This document shows, one piece after another, positions 44,883 through 52,828 of a stretch of DNA of 64,000 bases (its first letter is position 1; each line of letters starts with the position of its first letter). The DNA is from Rhizobium binae (lineage in GTDB: Bacteria > Pseudomonadota > Alphaproteobacteria > Rhizobiales > Rhizobiaceae). The DNA lies in the NCBI RefSeq assembly GCF_017357225.1, contig NZ_CP071606.1:62001-126000 (forward strand), given 5' to 3'. The notes under the pieces are model-generated. The model saw nothing but the letters and a program-made list of their open reading frames with translations. It searched no databases and was not told where the DNA came from. Made by a program: the position numbers and the translations under genes.

Positions 44883-46390
44883 GCGGGGGCTTTCCCGCGC
44901 TGCGGCTGGGCTCCGATCATATAGCGGCCGATCTCTTCAGGCTCTGTGTCGCGCGTGACCAGCGGCGGGCTCAGCGTACCGTGATGCAGAACCTGGATGA
45001 AGTCGCAGAGTTCAAACAATTCCTCAAGCTCCTCCGAAATGATCAGGATCGCCATGCCTTCGTTGCGAAGGCTGATGAGCCGCTGGCGGATTGCCGCCGC
45101 TGCACCAATATCGACGCCCCAAGTTGGCTGGGCGAGGAAAAGAAGCTTGGGCGCCAGCATGATTTCGCGCCCGACAATGAATTTCTGCAGGTTACCGCCG
45201 GAAAGCGATCCGGCTTCAGCCTCGGGGCCGGGGGTGCGTACGTCATAGTCGCGGATGCACTCATTGGTGAAGCTCTTCGCCCGTGTCTTGTCGAGCAGGC
45301 CATGCCTGACGAGGTCGAACGGATGGGCGGTCAGCAGACTATTGAGGGCGAGCGACATTTCGGGGACCGCCCCGCGGCCGAGGCGGTCCTCTGGAACGAA
45401 GGCGAAACCGAGTCGCCGGCGAGCGGCGGCGTCGAGCCCGCCGACATCTCGGCCCATCATGAAGATCTGGTCGCGCGGCAAGACGGTTTCGCCCGAAATC
45501 AACGCCGCAAGCTCGCTTTGGCCATTTCCCGAGATCCCGGCAATGCCGAGGATTTCACCGGCGCGTACCGTCAGGCTCACATCGAAGAGCGGCACGGCGA
45601 GGGGATCCACTCGATATTCGAGGCCGATAAGCTCCAGGCGCTTCTCGCCCTCGGCCAAAGCCAGGGGAGGCATGGGTTCAGGCATGTCGCGGCCGATCAT
45701 CATGCGCGCGAGCTCGTGGGCGTCATGCTCGCGTGGATCGACATGACCGGTCACGCGACCGCCGCGCAGGATCGTCGCGCGATCGCAGAGCGACTGGATC
45801 TCTCCGAGCTTGTGGGAGATGAACAGGATGGACACGCCTCCGTCGCGCAGCCGGCGCAATGTTTCGAAGAGCTTTTCAACCGCCTGCGGCGGCAGCACCG
45901 ATGTCGGCTCGTCGAGGATGAGCAGTTTCGGATCGGTCATCAGGCATCGAATGATTTCCACCCGCTGCCTCTCGCCGACGGAAAGCGAATGGACATGCGC
46001 GTGTGGGTCGACCTCGAGGCTGAACTCATGACCGAGCTTTCGAATGCGCTCGGCAAGCTCGCTCTTCTTGCCGGACACGATCAGGCGGATATTCTCGACG
46101 ACCGTCAGACTCTCGAACAGCGAGAAATGCTGGAACACCATGCCGATGCCGGCGCGCCTTGCCTCTGCGGGAGAGGCAAGGCTGAGGGGCTGTCCATTCC
46201 ATGCGACCGTGCCGCTGTCCGGCTGTTCGACGCCGTAGATCAGCTTCATCAGCGTCGACTTGCCAGCCCCGTTTTCTCCGAGGATGGCATGGATGGATCG
46301 TGGAGCGACGTCGAGATCGATCTGCTGATTGGCATCGACCGGGCCGTAGCTCTTGGTAATGCCGCGCAGCGACAGGAGCGGGCTCAGCAT
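44879..46390 (-). CDS. BMP-type nucleoside/nucleobase ABC transporter, double ATPase
   Basis: This 503-aa tandem ATPase has a first half with Walker A GENGAGKST, signature LSVGERQRVEIIRCL and Walker B LLILDEPTSVL. The second half has GISGNGQSELAALISG, SGGNLQKFIVGRE and a degenerate LFLAQPTWGVD (no Asp-Glu pair in the expected form). This asymmetry is usual for simple-sugar/nucleoside (RbsA-like) ATPases. Confidence 0.91.
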   Translation of the reverse strand: MLSPLLSLRGITKSYGPVDANQQIDLDVAPRSIHAILGENGAGKSTLMKLIYGVEQPDSGTVAWNGQPLSLASPAEARRAGIGMVFQHFSLFESLTVVENIRLIVSGKKSELAERIRKLGHEFSLEVDPHAHVHSLSVGERQRVEIIRCLMTDPKLLILDEPTSVLPPQAVEKLFETLRRLRDGGVSILFISHKLGEIQSLCDRATILRGGRVTGHVDPREHDAHELARMMIGRDMPEPMPPLALAEGEKRLELIGLEYRVDPLAVPLFDVSLTVRAGEILGIAGISGNGQSELAALISGETVLPRDQIFMMGRDVGGLDAAARRRLGFAFVPEDRLGRGAVPEMSLALNSLLTAHPFDLVRHGLLDKTRAKSFTNECIRDYDVRTPGPEAEAGSLSGGNLQKFIVGREIMLAPKLLFLAQPTWGVDIGAAAAIRQRLISLRNEGMAILIISEELEELFELCDFIQVLHHGTLSPPLVTRDTEPEEIGRYMIGAQPQRGKAPA

Positions 46391-46393
46391 GGC

Positions 46394-47494
46394 TTACTTC
46401 GGCAACGGCGTCGTCACACCCTTGACGTGCCAGTCCATCGCGACGATCTCTGCGTCCGTCGCCGTGGTCCCCGAAGCGACACCTTCGCTGCCGTCAGCCT
46501 TGGTGATCGGACCGGTAAACGGCGAGAAGCTGCCATCGGCAATATTGGCCTCGATTTCCTTGATCCTGGCCATCGTATCGGCCGGAATCGCCGGGTTCCA
46601 GTCGACGACCTGGACAACCTTGTCGGCGACGCCGAGGAAGGCGTTTGTGCCCTTGAAGGTGCCGGCAAGATGTGCGTCGACCGATGCCTTGAAGAAGGGC
46701 GACCAGTCGGTGGCGACGCAGCCGAGATAGGTCTTCTCGGCATATTTCTTCATCGACGAGTTGAGGTTGAAGGCATAGATGCCGGCTTCCTCACAGGCCG
46801 AAATCACCGAGGGGGTGTCCTGCGCATTCGAGAAGATCACGTCGCAGCCCTGCGAGATCAGCGCCTTGGCGGCTTCCTGCTCCTTGGCGGGGTCGAACCA
46901 GGAGTTGACCCAGACGACAGACACTTCGATATCCGGCTTGACGGCCTGCGCGCCAAGGGTGAAGGCGTTGATGGAGGTGATCAGCTCGGGAATGGCGAAG
47001 GCCGATACCGAGCCCAGTTTGCCGGTCTTGGAGACGGCCGCGGCCGCCATGCCGAGCAGGTAGGTTCCCTGAAAATATTTGGCGGCGAAGGGCGAGAAGT
47101 TCGGTGCGACCTGGAAGCCTGAAGCGTGCAGGACGGTAACCTTGGGATTACGGCGGGCAATCTGCAGCGCGCCATTCTGATATCCGAAGGAGCCGGCGAT
47201 CAGGAAATGGTTTCCGTCCGCGACGGTCTTGTTCATGATGCGGTCGGCGTCCGGGCCTTCGGCGATGTTTTCGATGACCGTGACCTTCACCTTGTCGCCA
47301 TAGGTGGCCTTGATCGGGTCGATGCCGGCGGCAAGCGCGTGGCCCCAGCCAACATCGCCGATAGGCGAGGGAACGACGAGGGCGATGCCGAGCGGTTCGT
47401 CGGCGGCAAGCGCCGAGCGGCCGGCAAAGGCAGTCGCGAGACCGGCAGCCGCCGCACTCTTCATCAGTGTTCTGCGGGTGAAATTGTTGGTCAT
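46394..47494 (-). CDS. BMP-family (PnrA-like) substrate-binding protein
   Basis: This 366-aa binding protein has a twin-arginine-type leader (RRTLMKSAAAAGLATAFAGRSALAA) and the BMP fold (IALVVPSPIGDVGWGHALAAGID; FLIAGSFGYQNGALQIARRNP; GCDVIFSNAQDTPSVISACEEAGIYAFNLNSS). Members bind nucleosides or purine bases. It lies 3 bases before the ATPase gene and follows the deaminase gene, so transport and catabolism are encoded together. Confidence 0.91.
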   Translation of the reverse strand: MTNNFTRRTLMKSAAAAGLATAFAGRSALAADEPLGIALVVPSPIGDVGWGHALAAGIDPIKATYGDKVKVTVIENIAEGPDADRIMNKTVADGNHFLIAGSFGYQNGALQIARRNPKVTVLHASGFQVAPNFSPFAAKYFQGTYLLGMAAAAVSKTGKLGSVSAFAIPELITSINAFTLGAQAVKPDIEVSVVWVNSWFDPAKEQEAAKALISQGCDVIFSNAQDTPSVISACEEAGIYAFNLNSSMKKYAEKTYLGCVATDWSPFFKASVDAHLAGTFKGTNAFLGVADKVVQVVDWNPAIPADTMARIKEIEANIADGSFSPFTGPITKADGSEGVASGTTATDAEIVAMDWHVKGVTTPLPK

Positions 47495-47515
47495 GTCAGT
47501 TCCCTCTTTTGGTTT

Positions 47516-48895
47516 TTAGAATTCGACTGTCTGAAGCGCCGCTTCCGCGGCGGCGAAAAGCTGAGCTTCGTCGAGACCGGCAAATTCGCCGGCTTGCCAG
47601 ACGATGCGCCCGTTGATCATCGTCAGATCGGTCGGCATGCCGATCCCGACCTTCGCAATCAGGCTCAACGGGTCGTGGCGGGTGCCGACATAATCCATCC
47701 TCCTGGTATCGATCGCGAAGAGGTCGGCGGCCATGCCGGGAGCAAGCCGGCCGATATCGCTGCGGCCAAGCAGGCTTGCGCCGCCCGTGGTCGCATAGCT
47801 CAGGAAATCGACCGGCGCTGGAACCGGATGGGCGCGCGTCGAGGCCGTCAGGCACTGCAGCATATAGGCAGAGTGGATGCAGTGCATGAGATTGGAATTG
47901 TCGTTCGAGGCCGCGCCATCGCAGCCGAGCCCGATACGCAGGCCGAACGCCGCCATCGCCGGTATGTCCGTCACTTCGGCGCCCACCAGATAGACCGGTT
48001 CCGGGCAATGCGAGACACCCGTGCCGCTTGCCGCCATCTTGCGCAGTTCCTCGTGTGTCAGCTCCCAGCAGTGGGCATAAAAGCTGTCAGGCCCGGCAAA
48101 GCCGAGTTCGGCGCAGTAGTCGACTGTCCGCATCCCATGCCGCGCTTGGATGACCGGGCTTTCGCCTTCACCGACATGCGTGTGCAGCCGGACGCGGCGA
48201 TCACGGGCAAGCGCGACCGATTCGACGAAGGTTTCGCGGTAACAATTGACCGGCTGACAAGGGGCGACGACCACCTGCCGCATGCTGAAGGTGCCGGCAT
48301 CGTGATAGCTGTCGATCAACCGGGCGCAATCGGCGATGAACTCGTCCGTCGTTTCCAGCATGGCGTCCGGGATCGTCGAGCCCTCGGACTTCGGCAGTGT
48401 GTTGCCGCCGCGTCCTGCGTGGAAGCGCATACCGAGAAGTTCGGCCGCCTCGAACTGGCGGTCGATCAGACGCTTTCCGGCATGCCGGGGAAAGCAATAT
48501 TGGTGGTCGAAGGCTGTCGTGCAGCCATGCTTGATCATCTCGGCCATGGCCGTGACCGACGAATGATAGAAGCAATCCTCGTTCAGCCGTGAGAAGATCG
48601 GATAAATCCGGTCGAGCCATTCGATCACGGAGAGCTTCGTCCAGTCGAGATCGGCCCGGTTGCGCACGAAGCATTGGAAGAAATGATGATGAGTGTTGAC
48701 GAGGCCCGGGTAGACAAACCAGCCGGATGCATCGCGAATGATTGTATCGTCAGGAAGCGTCCCTTGCGGTAGGTTGGTACCGATTGCCTGGATCGCCGGG
48801 CCATTTGTCAGCAGATCCGCATTTCTTCGCACGGCAGGCCCACTGCCGTCGTCGACGATAATGGCTGCGCAATTCTTCAAAAGGTAACCCGCCAT
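47516..48895 (-). CDS. 8-oxoguanine deaminase-like amidohydrolase
   Basis: This 459-aa ATZ/TRZ-type amidohydrolase has the metal ligands VNTHHHFFQ (His69 and His71), LHTHVGEGES (His240), FYAHCWEL (His275) and GCDGAASND (Asp326). The HHHFFQ signature and overall length match the 8-oxoguanine deaminase family (8-oxoguanine to urate plus ammonia). Guanine or another aminopurine/triazine is an alternative substrate. It is one base after the GST-like gene and in one operon with a purine-type transporter and a split oxygenase. Confidence 0.85.
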   Translation of the reverse strand: MAGYLLKNCAAIIVDDGSGPAVRRNADLLTNGPAIQAIGTNLPQGTLPDDTIIRDASGWFVYPGLVNTHHHFFQCFVRNRADLDWTKLSVIEWLDRIYPIFSRLNEDCFYHSSVTAMAEMIKHGCTTAFDHQYCFPRHAGKRLIDRQFEAAELLGMRFHAGRGGNTLPKSEGSTIPDAMLETTDEFIADCARLIDSYHDAGTFSMRQVVVAPCQPVNCYRETFVESVALARDRRVRLHTHVGEGESPVIQARHGMRTVDYCAELGFAGPDSFYAHCWELTHEELRKMAASGTGVSHCPEPVYLVGAEVTDIPAMAAFGLRIGLGCDGAASNDNSNLMHCIHSAYMLQCLTASTRAHPVPAPVDFLSYATTGGASLLGRSDIGRLAPGMAADLFAIDTRRMDYVGTRHDPLSLIAKVGIGMPTDLTMINGRIVWQAGEFAGLDEAQLFAAAEAALQTVEF

Positions 48896-48896
48896 C

Positions 48897-49556
48897 TCAC
48901 TTCTCTCCGTCGACCGGATGAGGATCGGGCTTCAACTCGTGCAGCCGGTGGATGCCCGGCATTTCGATGAAACCCTCAAGGCTGCGGATGGCGCGCAGCC
49001 AGAGCCGGATGTTCGGATAGGGATCGAGCGAGATTCCGCCATCCGGCGCCAACGCCACATAAGGGAAGCAGGCGATGTCGGCGATCGTCGCACGGTCTGA
49101 TGTGAGGAACCGCATTTGGCGGAGCCGCTGCTCAAAGAGCCCGGCCTCGAGTTCGCGCAGTGCCGCGATCCCCTCTGCCCGCAGGGCCTCGATATTGCCG
49201 GGGCGCAGAAGCATCTGATGCAGTCGTGCCCCTCCGAGATTTGTCGTCAGCCGGTGCGAAAACGAGAGCCATTGGTGCACCCGCGCGGTTTCCTCGGGCG
49301 GGCTCATACCCAGCCAGTCAGGCCCGCTTCGGGCGGCGAGATAGGCGAGCATGGCCGAGGATTCTGTCAGCACCAGATCGCCGTCCACGAGGATAGGGAT
49401 CGAGCCGGCCGGATTGAGGGCCAAAAGCTCAGGACCACGATGCTCCATGCCGGGATGGAAATCGACCGGGCGGATGTCCAGCTTGACGCCGAGGATGGCA
49501 GCCATCAGGCGGATCTTGTAGCAGCTCGGTGAGAGGATGTAGTCGTAGAGCTTCAT
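48897..49556 (-). CDS. Glutathione S-transferase-like protein (NdmE-like candidate)
   Basis: This 219-aa protein has a thioredoxin-fold GST N-domain (MKLYDYILSPSCYKIRLMAAILGVKLDI; NPAGSIPILVDGDLVLTESSAMLAYLA) and a helical C-domain. The ATG at 49556 overlaps the oxygenase stop (ATGA). In the known caffeine N7-demethylase a GST-like protein (NdmE) is a structural partner of a cluster-less oxygenase. The same gene neighbourhood here makes a structural rather than a conjugating role plausible (inference). Confidence 0.85.
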   Translation of the reverse strand: MKLYDYILSPSCYKIRLMAAILGVKLDIRPVDFHPGMEHRGPELLALNPAGSIPILVDGDLVLTESSAMLAYLAARSGPDWLGMSPPEETARVHQWLSFSHRLTTNLGGARLHQMLLRPGNIEALRAEGIAALRELEAGLFEQRLRQMRFLTSDRATIADIACFPYVALAPDGGISLDPYPNIRLWLRAIRSLEGFIEMPGIHRLHELKPDPHPVDGEK

Positions 49557-50401
49557 TGTGCGACCAGCTGTGCGCCATAGAGATAGTTGTGGCGCTTCAG
49601 CCAGCGCCGGTAAGCGATCGATGTCAGGTCTGCCCTTGTCGGAATTTCCATGCCGGGGTCGAGCGGCAGAAGCGCCGGGATCTGGTTTTCGAGGATCGAC
49701 CGATCCTGCAGGAAAATCATCTGTTGGAAATGGATGAGGTCTGTCATTGGCGTCACGTCGTCGAAGAGCGCCATCCACGGCCACACGTCACAAAGGTCTT
49801 CCGCAAGCGGCTGGACGAAGAGGGTAATGACATCCCATTCGCCCGGGCGGGGAGGGCAGGTCTTGTAGAGCACCGAGCAAGTCGGAGCCGGTACGCGATA
49901 CATGTATTCGGTGGTTATTCCCCCGGTTGCCGACTTTGCAGCCTGCGGCTGGAAGAATTTCACCTGCGTTGCCCAGACTTCATCCTCTTTCTCACGGATC
50001 TCCACTTTATAATTTTGAACTTCGGTGTGCGGTTCGGCTCCGAGGATATCCGTGTGAACGAACGGAAAATGCGCGATGTCGAGGAAATTCTCGACTGCTC
50101 TTAAGGGAGAGCAGCGCACCCGAACGACACCGACATCGACAAAGCGGCGGCCGGGCTGATCGGCTTCGGGAATGGCGAAGAGCTCCTTGGCGGGGGTGCC
50201 AAGAGAAGACCAGACGTGACCATAGCGGACGCGAACGGGCAGGGCACGTCCATCGCCCGATGTGACCCGCGCCGCGCCATCAGCTGTGCGAATCACCTCG
50301 ATGGGTTCGCCCATCAAGCCGGTCTTGCTTCCTGCCTCGGTGAGCTGGCTGAAGAGGCCGACCGGGTACCATTCATCGAGCATCGCGCCGGCTTCGTTCA
50401 T
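49553..50401 (-). CDS. Rieske-type oxygenase catalytic subunit lacking its Rieske cluster domain
   Basis: This 282-aa protein, from ATG 50401 (MNEAGAMLDEWYPVGLFSQL), has the mononuclear iron site RAVENFLDIAHFPFVHTD: Asn105, Asp108, His111, His116 and the distal Asp233 in FLQDRSILENQ. The first 65 residues look like the edges of a Rieske domain (DEWYPVGLF, GLMGEPIEVIRTADG, RYGHVWSSLG), but the CxH/CxxH cluster part is missing. This is an internal loss like that in the NdmC subunit of caffeine N7-demethylase. Electrons must come from a separate Rieske protein, and one is encoded immediately upstream with an overlapping start. Related full-length families include vanillate demethylase. Confidence 0.88.
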   Translation of the reverse strand: MNEAGAMLDEWYPVGLFSQLTEAGSKTGLMGEPIEVIRTADGAARVTSGDGRALPVRVRYGHVWSSLGTPAKELFAIPEADQPGRRFVDVGVVRVRCSPLRAVENFLDIAHFPFVHTDILGAEPHTEVQNYKVEIREKEDEVWATQVKFFQPQAAKSATGGITTEYMYRVPAPTCSVLYKTCPPRPGEWDVITLFVQPLAEDLCDVWPWMALFDDVTPMTDLIHFQQMIFLQDRSILENQIPALLPLDPGMEIPTRADLTSIAYRRWLKRHNYLYGAQLVAQ

Positions 50402-51039
50402 GCGGCATCCTTCTGGCGTTTCTCCACCCGGCGGCGCAGGGCTTCGGCGATGCGGGACGCCATAATCCGATCTGCGACAGTGCGCTCCAGTTCGACCAGG
50501 ACATGTACGAGAGTGCCCCCGATCTGCGCCGCCGGCAGCAGCCGGATCCACGGAGATTCGACGAGCTGGATCAGCCCGTCCGCATTCGCTTTTCCACCGG
50601 CCGCCGTTTCGATTGCCGCAATCTCGGCACTGAGCGTCAGCGAGCGTACCGGAACGAGATCGCCAAGGCGTGGCGGCGGCAGTGCCGGTTCGCCGACTGC
50701 CACCCAGACAATACCATCTGATTCTTCGACTCGCTGGACAGCGACGCGAATCGTTTCCGGCGGCGCAAGATCGGGATGAGCAGGGATGCGAACGCACCCC
50801 CCCGCCACAGAATAGCTCCAGCCGTGATAGATACAGGAGAGCGCCTCGCCCCGTACGAAGCCGTGAGACAATCGCATGCCGCGATGCGGACAGCGATCCG
50901 AAGAAGCCGATGCCCGCCCGGACTGACTGCGCCAGAGGGCGATCGCTCCTGCCGGGGTCCAGGCCGGAATGACGGTTGCCGGCGGCAGATCGGCAGAAAG
51001 CGCGACGGGCGTCCAGGAGCCGGCCGTATCGGAAGGCAT
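50398..51039 (-). CDS. Stand-alone Rieske [2Fe-2S] protein partnering the split oxygenase
   Basis: This 213-aa protein has a complete Rieske motif, Cys50-Pro-His52 and Cys69-x-x-His72 (RCPHRGMRLSHG; SCIYHGWSYSVAGG). The second half (about 110-213) keeps no mononuclear iron ligands and ends in a charged helix (RIAEALRRRVEKRQKD). No reductase domain is present. It is first in the operon; its stop overlaps the ATG of the cluster-less oxygenase. Its inferred job is to carry electrons to that subunit; the reductase must be encoded elsewhere. Confidence 0.87.
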   Translation of the reverse strand: MPSDTAGSWTPVALSADLPPATVIPAWTPAGAIALWRSQSGRASASSDRCPHRGMRLSHGFVRGEALSCIYHGWSYSVAGGCVRIPAHPDLAPPETIRVAVQRVEESDGIVWVAVGEPALPPPRLGDLVPVRSLTLSAEIAAIETAAGGKANADGLIQLVESPWIRLLPAAQIGGTLVHVLVELERTVADRIMASRIAEALRRRVEKRQKDAA

Positions 51040-51180
51040 GACGGTTATTTCCTCAATCTTGCCAGTAGCTTGACACTACTGATGTAGCGCGGCTTCCCAA
51101 GCTTTGCAATCTCAGCCGCAGAGGCTTGCATAAAAGATTCGCATTGGCAACAATGATTAAATAAAGTGCATCGGTCAATG

Positions 51181-51462
51181 CTACGGGAATGGATGTGTGT
51201 CGGCGGGGTCTACAATCCTGCGCTGAATCTCGTCGACCCAGACATCGATCGGACCAAGTGAACATCCCATTTCAAGCATGTCGATCAGCTCGACAGGTCC
51301 CGCGACCTCAAGTTCGATCCGGTCGGCGCCGGCGTGCAAAAAATCTTGGGAAAGGCCGAGCTTGTCGGCGTGACGGCGAATCCACGGGACGAACGAGGCA
51401 GACTTGACGTCGCCAAGGATCGTGATCCGTTCGCATAATTCGCTCTGCCGTGATCGTCCCAT
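51181..51462 (-). CDS. Acylphosphatase-like protein without catalytic Arg/Asn
   Basis: From ATG 51462 the protein is 93 aa, the usual acylphosphatase length. The fold pattern is present (CERITILGDVKSASFVPWIRRHADKLGLSQDFL; DRIELEVAGPVELIDMLEMGCSLGPIDVWVDEI). However, the catalytic Arg of the GVGFR loop is replaced (SASFVPW) and the catalytic Asn of VxN is replaced by His (DFLHAG). It is probably inactive as an acylphosphatase, or divergent. It is monocistronic; 51040-51180 upstream of the Rieske gene holds only promoter-sized space. Confidence 0.72.
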   Translation of the reverse strand: MGRSRQSELCERITILGDVKSASFVPWIRRHADKLGLSQDFLHAGADRIELEVAGPVELIDMLEMGCSLGPIDVWVDEIQRRIVDPADTHPFP

Positions 51463-51758
51463 GGAATTCTCTCGCTCGCTGCGTGCTGACAGCATAGCGC
51501 TTCGCCGCCCTTGTGAAAGGGCCATGAGCGAAGGTTGACGCAATCCGCGCTGCTTCGCGAAGAAGGCGACCGGCTCGTCGCCTCCATAGTGCTCGCCGAA
51601 GGCCGCATCTCAGAAAACGAGCTGTAGATTCTTCAGGTCGACCAGGTAATGCGGAAGGAGGTGACGACGGACCTGGATGACTCTTCAGCCGAGACTTGCT
51701 CCTATTGCAGCCACGATCCTTGAACGGAAAGATATGGCACGCACTTCGCTCGGGGCCC
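51463..51758. other. Intergenic stretch without recognised gene
   Basis: About 300 bases between the acylphosphatase-like gene's upstream side and the end of the GtrA gene have no supported coding frame or clear hairpin. The promoter of the acylphosphatase-like gene should lie in the first part. Confidence 0.4.
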
Positions 51759-52124
51759 TTACCTGAACACCCAGAGAAGGTTTATCAGGAAATTGAAGGA
51801 GAAGGCCGTCCCGATGCCGAAAAACTTTGCACACAAGGGCGAGAGCCCGACCTGCTGCGCGAGGATCAGCGTCACACAGACATTGATGGACAGGCCGACG
51901 AGGGCGCCGATCAGAAACAGTGAAGCGCGCTTGCGGCTTATTGCCTGATTGAAGACATAGCGGCTGGTGACGCTGTAATTGACGGCGGCGGCGATCAGCC
52001 AGCTCGATGTCGCCGAAAGGCCGAGCGGCACGCCAAGCGCCAGCACGCAGCGAAACATCGTGAGGTCGACGAATGCAGCGAGCCCCCCGGTGAACACATA
52101 ACGAACAGCCTTGGACAAGATCAT
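51759..52124 (-). CDS. GtrA-family membrane protein
   Basis: This 121-aa protein has four transmembrane helices (VRYVFTGGLAAFVDLTMFRCVLAL; LIAAAVNYSVTSRYVF; LFLIGALVGLSINVCVTLIL; FFGIGTAFSFNFLINLLWVF). GtrA-like proteins take part in the flipping or handling of polyprenyl-phosphate-linked sugars. Its ATG overlaps the stop of the HAD gene. Confidence 0.88.
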   Translation of the reverse strand: MILSKAVRYVFTGGLAAFVDLTMFRCVLALGVPLGLSATSSWLIAAAVNYSVTSRYVFNQAISRKRASLFLIGALVGLSINVCVTLILAQQVGLSPLCAKFFGIGTAFSFNFLINLLWVFR

Positions 52125-52828
52125 CCGGAAGTTTCCTCTGTCCGAAGCGCCGCGAACACCGGGTCCAGATAGCTTGAAAAGGTCAGCCAGTCCTCCCGCG
52201 CTACGGCGGAGCGAATGAGCGGCAGGACACCGGCGCGCCGCGCCGCAAGACCGTCTCGCTCCGGTCTGTCGCCGATCAGCACGGTTTGCGCCGGACCGAC
52301 ACCGGCGCGCTGCATCAGCATCTGCAGTCCGCGTGGATGAGGTTTCTGGATGCCGACGCCCGGATCGCTTGCGGTCAATATGTAATCGGCCGACAAGTTC
52401 ATCCTCTGCAGCTTCTCTTCGGCAGGATAATCAGAATAGATCCCAATCGCCTTGTTCTGCCGTCTAAGACCGGAAAACAGCTCGACCAGCCCGTCATACC
52501 GGCAGGATGCGAGATGAGCGAGCGGACGGCGGCCGATCCACTCGCTGACAATTGCCTCTATCCTTTCGGCAGGTTCGCCGGTTCGCGCGACGATACGCGC
52601 CATCAGGCTCGCCTGAAAATCGTCGATCTCCTCCTCGCCGATGGTTTCGCGCAAGGAACGATATGCACGAAGCACACGCAGATTGGTCAGGCTGCCCCGC
52701 GCCACCGCATGAGCGATCAATTCGCCCGCCATGCGAAGGCGCAGCCTTCTCTGGCTATAGAGCGTTCCGTCGACGTCGAAGACGACGAAACGGATACTGT
52801 CCCAGTCGATATCCTTCGCCATGATCAT
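52121..52828 (-). CDS. HAD-superfamily phosphatase in the UbiA-GtrA operon
   Basis: This 235-aa HAD hydrolase has motif I FVVFDVDGTLYSQ, motif II IGIYSDYP and motif IV VLIGDRPERDGLAARRAG, with Lys in GIQKPHP. The start ATG 52828 overlaps the UbiA stop (ATGA); a second Met lies two codons on. By position it may dephosphorylate the UbiA product, for example a polyprenyl-phosphoryl-5-phosphoribose, by analogy with the mycobacterial DPA pathway. Confidence 0.85.
   Translation of the reverse strand: MIMAKDIDWDSIRFVVFDVDGTLYSQRRLRLRMAGELIAHAVARGSLTNLRVLRAYRSLRETIGEEEIDDFQASLMARIVARTGEPAERIEAIVSEWIGRRPLAHLASCRYDGLVELFSGLRRQNKAIGIYSDYPAEEKLQRMNLSADYILTASDPGVGIQKPHPRGLQMLMQRAGVGPAQTVLIGDRPERDGLAARRAGVLPLIRSAVAREDWLTFSSYLDPVFAALRTEETSG

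Noticed and set aside
44831..47122. Open plus-strand frame of 763 codons across the BMP transporter genes
   Set aside because: It is antisense to four well-supported genes and has no recognisable domain; the composition is a mirror of high-GC coding DNA.
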